Positions 60,629 to 64,000 of a DNA stretch of 64,000 nt are shown in pieces. The notes below the pieces were generated by a model. It saw nothing but the letters and a program-made list of their open reading frames with translations, did no database searches and was not told where the DNA came from. Each line of letters begins with the position of its first letter. Position 1 is the stretch's first letter. The translations under genes were made by a program, and so were the position numbers. This DNA is from JAHECQ01 sp047638695 (GTDB lineage Bacteria; Actinomycetota; Acidimicrobiia; Acidimicrobiales; SZUA-35), in assembly GCA_047638695.1 (NCBI GenBank), contig JBLINY010000008.1, forward strand, positions 11,547-75,546. Direction: 5' to 3'.

Positions 60629-61669
60629 GTGACTGACGTGCGAGGTATCGACCACCAGCCAGTGAGCGCCTGGCTCGACGAGAACATCGACGGTGCCGAC
60701 GGCCCCTATGAGTTCGAATTCATCACCGGTGGTCACTCGAATCTGACGTACAAGGTCACCGCGGTCAACGGCAAGGGCTTGGTTCTCCGGCGGCCGCCGC
60801 TCGGGGCCATCTTGGCCTCGGCCCATGACATGGAGCGCGAACACCGCATCATCTCGGCCGTAGGAAAGACGGCGGTGCCGGTTCCCGATGCCCTCGGACT
60901 CTGTACCGACGACGCAGTCAACGGCGCCCCGTTCTACATCATGAACTATGTCGAAGGTGTCGTGGTCAGCGACGACGAAATTGCCGCTGAAGCGTTGCCG
61001 ACAACCGGCGAACGCCAAGCCTTGAGCCTGTCAGTTGTCGATGTCCTGGCCGATCTCCACCTATCCAACCCAGACGACATCGGTCTGGGCGAACTCGGAC
61101 GCAAAGAGGCGTACCTCGATCGGCAATTGAAGCGCTGGGCCGGGCAGTGGGAGAAAAGCAAGACCCGCGAGCTACCCGAGATGGATCGGGCCCACGAGCT
61201 TCTGCTCGAGGCGAAGCCCGATCAGCGCTACACCGGGATCGTGCACGGCGACTATCGGTTGGGCAACATGTTGAGTCGGCCCTCGGACGGAACGGTGCAG
61301 GCTGTTCTCGACTGGGAGCTGTGCACCCTCGGTGATGTCTTGGCCGACGTCGGCTACCTCCTCAACAACTGGGTGCAACCAGGTGAGGAAGTCATCGAAG
61401 GGGCCACCTCTGCACCCACCATGATCGGAGGTTTCACGACCCGCGAGGAGGTGGTGCAGCGGTACTCCGAACGCACGGGATTCGAAGTCGCTGACATCAA
61501 TTACTACCGGGCGTTCCAGGCATGGCGCCTGGCATCCATCGTCGAGGGCGTACTCAACCGCTATTTGCAAGGGGTGATGGGTGACGACACGGTCGATACC
61601 GATCAGTACAAACTGCAGGTCGAAGGGTTGGTCGGCAAGGCCTTGGAACTGCTCGCCACGCTCGGCTGA
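60629..61669 (+). CDS. APH-family phosphotransferase (ACAD10/11 N-terminal type)
   Basis: 346 residues. EFITGGHSNLTYKV is the nucleotide loop, LVLRRPPLG holds the ATP-binding residue region, IVHGDYRLGNML the catalytic loop and AVLDWELCTLGD the metal Asp. This branch matches the kinase domain found at the N-terminus of ACAD10/11, which phosphorylates 4-hydroxyacyl-CoA in fatty-acid degradation. No acyl-CoA dehydrogenase gene is adjacent. GTG start. Confidence 0.85.
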   Translation: MTDVRGIDHQPVSAWLDENIDGADGPYEFEFITGGHSNLTYKVTAVNGKGLVLRRPPLGAILASAHDMEREHRIISAVGKTAVPVPDALGLCTDDAVNGAPFYIMNYVEGVVVSDDEIAAEALPTTGERQALSLSVVDVLADLHLSNPDDIGLGELGRKEAYLDRQLKRWAGQWEKSKTRELPEMDRAHELLLEAKPDQRYTGIVHGDYRLGNMLSRPSDGTVQAVLDWELCTLGDVLADVGYLLNNWVQPGEEVIEGATSAPTMIGGFTTREEVVQRYSERTGFEVADINYYRAFQAWRLASIVEGVLNRYLQGVMGDDTVDTDQYKLQVEGLVGKALELLATLG

Positions 61670-61734
61670 AGTCCAGGTCCACCGGCAGCGCGCTCATCCA
61701 CTTCGTGCTCAGCTGGCCTAAGGATGGGCCCGGC

Positions 61735-61740
61735 TACCGT
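61735..61740 (+). promoter_or_regulatory. -10 element (TACCGT) for surE
   Basis: Six bases before ATG 61747 and inside an in-frame upstream extension, which it therefore argues against. Confidence 0.5.
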
Positions 61741-61746
61741 ACGGGC

Positions 61747-62562
61747 ATGCGGATTCTGGTCACCAACGACGACGGCATCGACTCGGTTGGGCTTCACATT
61801 TTAGCCCGCGCCATGCAACCGTTCGGTGACGTGCTTATTGTCGCACCCGACGAGGAATACTCCGGCGCCGGTGCGGCGATCGGTGCGATCTGGATGATGA
61901 CCCCCGAAGTCCACACGGGGCACGTCGAAGGCATCGAGACGGCATGGGCCGTCTCGGGTCCGCCCGCCCTCTGTGTGATGTTCGCCCGGCTCGGTGCTTT
62001 TGGCCCTCCACCTGATCTCATCGTTTCGGGCATCAACCCCGGAGCCAACGTTGGTCGATCGGTGTACCACTCGGGCACCGTCGGAGCTGCTGTGACTGGC
62101 CGGAACGGCGGCATTTCCGGGGTAGCTGTGAGCCAGGCTGTCACTGGGTTCGGTGTCGAGGGACAGGGGTGGGAAGAAGCGCTCGTGAACCAAAAATGGG
62201 ACACGGCGGCAACTGTGGCCGCCAATGTTGTTGAAACGCTCGTGGCCGAGCCACCGGCCGAGTCCGGCGTACTCAACATCAACGTGCCAAACCTCGACGT
62301 GGCCGAGATCAAGGGTTACCGATGGACCGAAGTCGGCCATGGGCCACCCCGTGCCATGTCAACCGCCAAGCTCGAACCCAAGCCCGGCCACGCTGACAGC
62401 TTCCGAGTGAAAATGGACTGGGGTGATGCCACCGAACCACCTCCAAACTCCGATACAGCAGCGGTGCTGGCCGATGAGGTCTCGCTTACGTGGCTGAGCC
62501 GAGTAACGGCCGAGCAGAGACCAAGTCCGGCCATTGATGCGGGTCTCGAACGCCTCCTGTAG
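61747..62562 (+). CDS. surE: 5'-nucleotidase SurE
   Basis: 271 residues. MRILVTNDDGIDSVGLHILA has the metal-binding DD, VAPDEEYSGAG the active-site Ser region, and VSGINPGANVGRSVYHSGTV the Asn and conserved core. Hydrolyses nucleoside monophosphates. The usual APxxxxSG motif is slightly altered (PDEEYSG). An in-frame upstream ATG at 61705 would add 14 residues across the promoter. Confidence 0.92.
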   Translation: MRILVTNDDGIDSVGLHILARAMQPFGDVLIVAPDEEYSGAGAAIGAIWMMTPEVHTGHVEGIETAWAVSGPPALCVMFARLGAFGPPPDLIVSGINPGANVGRSVYHSGTVGAAVTGRNGGISGVAVSQAVTGFGVEGQGWEEALVNQKWDTAATVAANVVETLVAEPPAESGVLNINVPNLDVAEIKGYRWTEVGHGPPRAMSTAKLEPKPGHADSFRVKMDWGDATEPPPNSDTAAVLADEVSLTWLSRVTAEQRPSPAIDAGLERLL

Positions 62563-62582
62563 GTTGATGACGCAACGAAAAC

Positions 62583-62588
62583 TATTTT
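62583..62588 (+). promoter_or_regulatory. Possible -10 (TATTTT) for the glycine riboswitch transcript
   Basis: AT-rich hexamer about 15 bases before the first riboswitch helix; TTGATG at 62564 is a weak -35 with short spacing (13 bases). Confidence 0.3.
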
Positions 62589-62600
62589 GGACTTACAGCC

Positions 62601-62785
62601 ACGCGGGAGAGCGGTCGTCAGGCCCACCGAAGGAGCAACCGCCCCGGAAACTCTCAGGTCCCGATACCGCATGGTCTTGTCCGCTCTGGAGAGAGCTGTC
62701 ACCACAATCGACAGCCGCCGAAGGGGTAAGTGACCGGCCAAAACCGGCGCAAGACTCTCAGGCAAAGAGACAGAGGGGGCGTAGC
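62601..62785 (+). ncRNA. Tandem glycine riboswitch upstream of gcvT
   Basis: Two aptamer copies can be recognised. The first has GGGAGAGCGG, then CCACCGAAGGAGCAA, AAACTCTCAGGTCCC and a closing TCTGGAGAGA. The second has GCCGCCGAAGGGGTAAG, GACTCTCAGGCAAAGAGAC and ends in AGAGGGGG. This order and the CCGAAGG/CTCTCAGG boxes are diagnostic of glycine aptamers. It lies just before gcvT, the usual target: glycine turns on its own cleavage system. The last helix ends about 18 bases before the GTG, so control may be at translation initiation. Confidence 0.92.
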
Positions 62786-62802
62786 CGACACCGGAGACGC
62801 TC

Positions 62803-63927
62803 GTGACCCCTGCCTCAGATAGCCCCCAGCTCAAGACCACACCCCTCATTGGTTTGCACCGCGAGCTCGGTGGTCGGTTGGTCGACTTCGCCGGCTGGGA
62901 ACTGCCGATCCAGTACGAGGGTGTGATCGCCGAACACACATGGTGTCGCTCGTCGGCTGGTCTGTTCGATGTGTCGCACATGGGAGTTGTCGAACTCCGC
63001 GGCGACGACCCTGGCAGATCGTTCGAGAATGTCACCCCGGCTGCCATCAAGAGCCTGGCACCCAACCGCATGCGGTACGGGCTGATCACCAACGACTCGG
63101 GCGGTGTCATCGACGACCTGATGGCCACCAACCGGGGTGATCATCTCATGACGGTGGTGAATGCGGCCCGACGCGACGTCGATCTGGCGCACCTGTGTAC
63201 GGCACTTCCCGAACTCGATCTGACCGAACGAGACGACGTAGCTCTGCTGGCGTTGCAGGGTCCAAAGGCAGTGGACGCCCTCGCTAGATTGGCCCCGGCT
63301 GTCGTCGAGCTGTTCTTCCTCCAGGTAGCCGACATCGAGCTGGAAGGGGCCGCGGTGATCGTGTCCCGCTCGGGCTATACCGGCGAAGATGGGTTCGAGC
63401 TTGTCGTGCCAGCCGATGCTGCAGACAGCATCGCCCGACGCCTACTTGAGCAACCAGAGGTACAGGCCTGCGGGCTTGGTGCCCGAGACACCTTGCGTCT
63501 CGAGGCTGGCCTCTGTCTGTACGGCAATGATCTCGATGAGACAATCAACCCGGTCGAGGCTGACCTCGTCTGGACCATGCCGAAGCGACGGCGCGAGGCC
63601 AAGGACTTTCCTGGCGCCGATCGCATAATGCACGACTACGAGAACGGGGCCACCCGTCGACGAGTTGGCTTGGCCGCCGAGGGCCGCCGTCCGGTTCGAG
63701 ACCACACAGAGCTACGCACCCGCGACGGCGAGCCGGCCGGCATTGTCACCTCGGGCGGCTACGGCCCGACGGTCGAGCGGCCGGTCGCCATGGGCTACGT
63801 CGTCACCGACCATGCCCATATCGGCACGAATCTGGTGGCCGATGTTCGCGGTACCGATGTGCCGGTCACCGTCGTGGAACTGCCCTTCGCTCCGCACGGC
63901 TACCGCCGCCCGCAGCGTGCCGCCTGA
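62803..63927 (+). CDS. gcvT: Aminomethyltransferase (glycine cleavage T protein)
   Basis: 374 residues, GTG start with GGAG 6 bases upstream. TPLIGLHRELGGRLVDFAGWELPIQY is the start of the T-protein fold; GLFDVSHMG, RMRYGLITNDSGGVIDD and RSGYTGEDGFELV follow in order, with folate-binding residues, and LRLEAGLCLYGNDLDE completes it. Transfers the methylene from aminomethyl-lipoyl H protein to tetrahydrofolate. gcvH and gcvP are not in the window and may follow. Confidence 0.96.
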   Translation: MTPASDSPQLKTTPLIGLHRELGGRLVDFAGWELPIQYEGVIAEHTWCRSSAGLFDVSHMGVVELRGDDPGRSFENVTPAAIKSLAPNRMRYGLITNDSGGVIDDLMATNRGDHLMTVVNAARRDVDLAHLCTALPELDLTERDDVALLALQGPKAVDALARLAPAVVELFFLQVADIELEGAAVIVSRSGYTGEDGFELVVPADAADSIARRLLEQPEVQACGLGARDTLRLEAGLCLYGNDLDETINPVEADLVWTMPKRRREAKDFPGADRIMHDYENGATRRRVGLAAEGRRPVRDHTELRTRDGEPAGIVTSGGYGPTVERPVAMGYVVTDHAHIGTNLVADVRGTDVPVTVVELPFAPHGYRRPQRAA

Positions 63928-64000
63928 CCGATCAAGACCGGATCTTCAGAATTCGATCCTCCCACCCCCCCCCGACCCACAGCAACTCCCGAAGGCAGCC
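63928..64000. other. Terminal intergenic stretch with a 9-C run
   Basis: The 73 bases after gcvT have no gene or clear terminator. They include a run of nine C at 63965-63973. Confidence 0.6.

Noticed and set aside
62534..62806. 90-residue plus-strand frame between surE and gcvT
   Set aside because: Covers the tandem glycine riboswitch; the sequence is explained by RNA structure.
1..64000. tRNA, rRNA, CRISPR, insertion sequences, prophage
   Set aside because: I read the intergenic gaps for tRNA-like T-arms and regular spaced repeats and the proteins for transposase or integrase motifs; none was found. A covariance-model scan could still find something missed by eye.

Overview
The window is GC-rich, densely coding DNA with short or overlapping gene junctions. 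It looks like a chromosomal segment of a high-GC actinobacterium. Supporting markers are the histidine phosphatase / DUF3090 / SCO1664-family trio, LytR-CpsA-Psr and DUF2510 proteins, an F420-type FrhB homologue, an Eis-like acetyltransferase, a Tad pilus locus and an EccC-like N-terminal protein. I infer the class Acidimicrobiia, but no rRNA or other phylogenetic marker is present to prove it. I see no tRNA, rRNA, CRISPR array, insertion sequence or phage gene.

Layout. 1-1950: MetE-like methyltransferase (cut by the window edge) divergent from a DUF1295 membrane protein. 1958-12320: cell-surface polysaccharide locus (GT2, Alg13/Alg14-like glycosyltransferase pair, APH-fold protein, flippase, GH26-like lipoprotein, polymerase/ligase, Wzz/BY-kinase-like protein with lost catalytic motifs, LCP transferase). 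12410-21832: base-excision repair enzymes (Tag, family 5 UDG), an orphan EccC-like N-terminal protein, an FrhB-family flavoprotein, the phosphatase/DUF3090/SCO1664 trio, an ICL/PEP-mutase family enzyme, a PRTase and a DUF4214 protein. 21846-28417: Tad/Flp pilus operon on the minus strand. 28643-42887: HTH protein, LysM protein, OsmC, MFS transporter, UvrD-like helicase, DUF2510 and DUF2752 membrane proteins, AlkA-like glycosylase, class C beta-lactamase-like hydrolase, D-threonine-aldolase-like enzyme, a very large fused 2-oxoacid:ferredoxin oxidoreductase and a DUF72 protein.

42884-48033 is the most interesting part. A 32-residue peptide gene with a strong Shine-Dalgarno and a YxxP leader motif lies divergent to a tightly coupled operon: ABC exporter, PqqD-like protein, Ser-His S26-type peptidase, HprK-like kinase, 58-aa unknown protein and nucleotidyltransferase. 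These are accessory genes of lasso-type RiPP clusters, but the cyclase (asparagine-synthetase-like) and the B2 transglutaminase-like protease are absent. I propose an uncharacterised peptide-modification and export system.

48038-64000: Fpg, a DUF2520-panC-panB operon, an RNB exonuclease, Ppx/GppA, PrmA, a GGCT-like protein, rhodanese, Eis-like acetyltransferase, a lytic-transglycosylase-like lipoprotein, a beta-propeller lipoprotein, an APH-family kinase, SurE, and a tandem glycine riboswitch in front of gcvT.

A general signal runs through the window: a TA[C/G]NNT hexamer 6-9 bases before the start codon of most first genes of transcription units, as expected for leaderless mRNAs. I used it to choose several starts.
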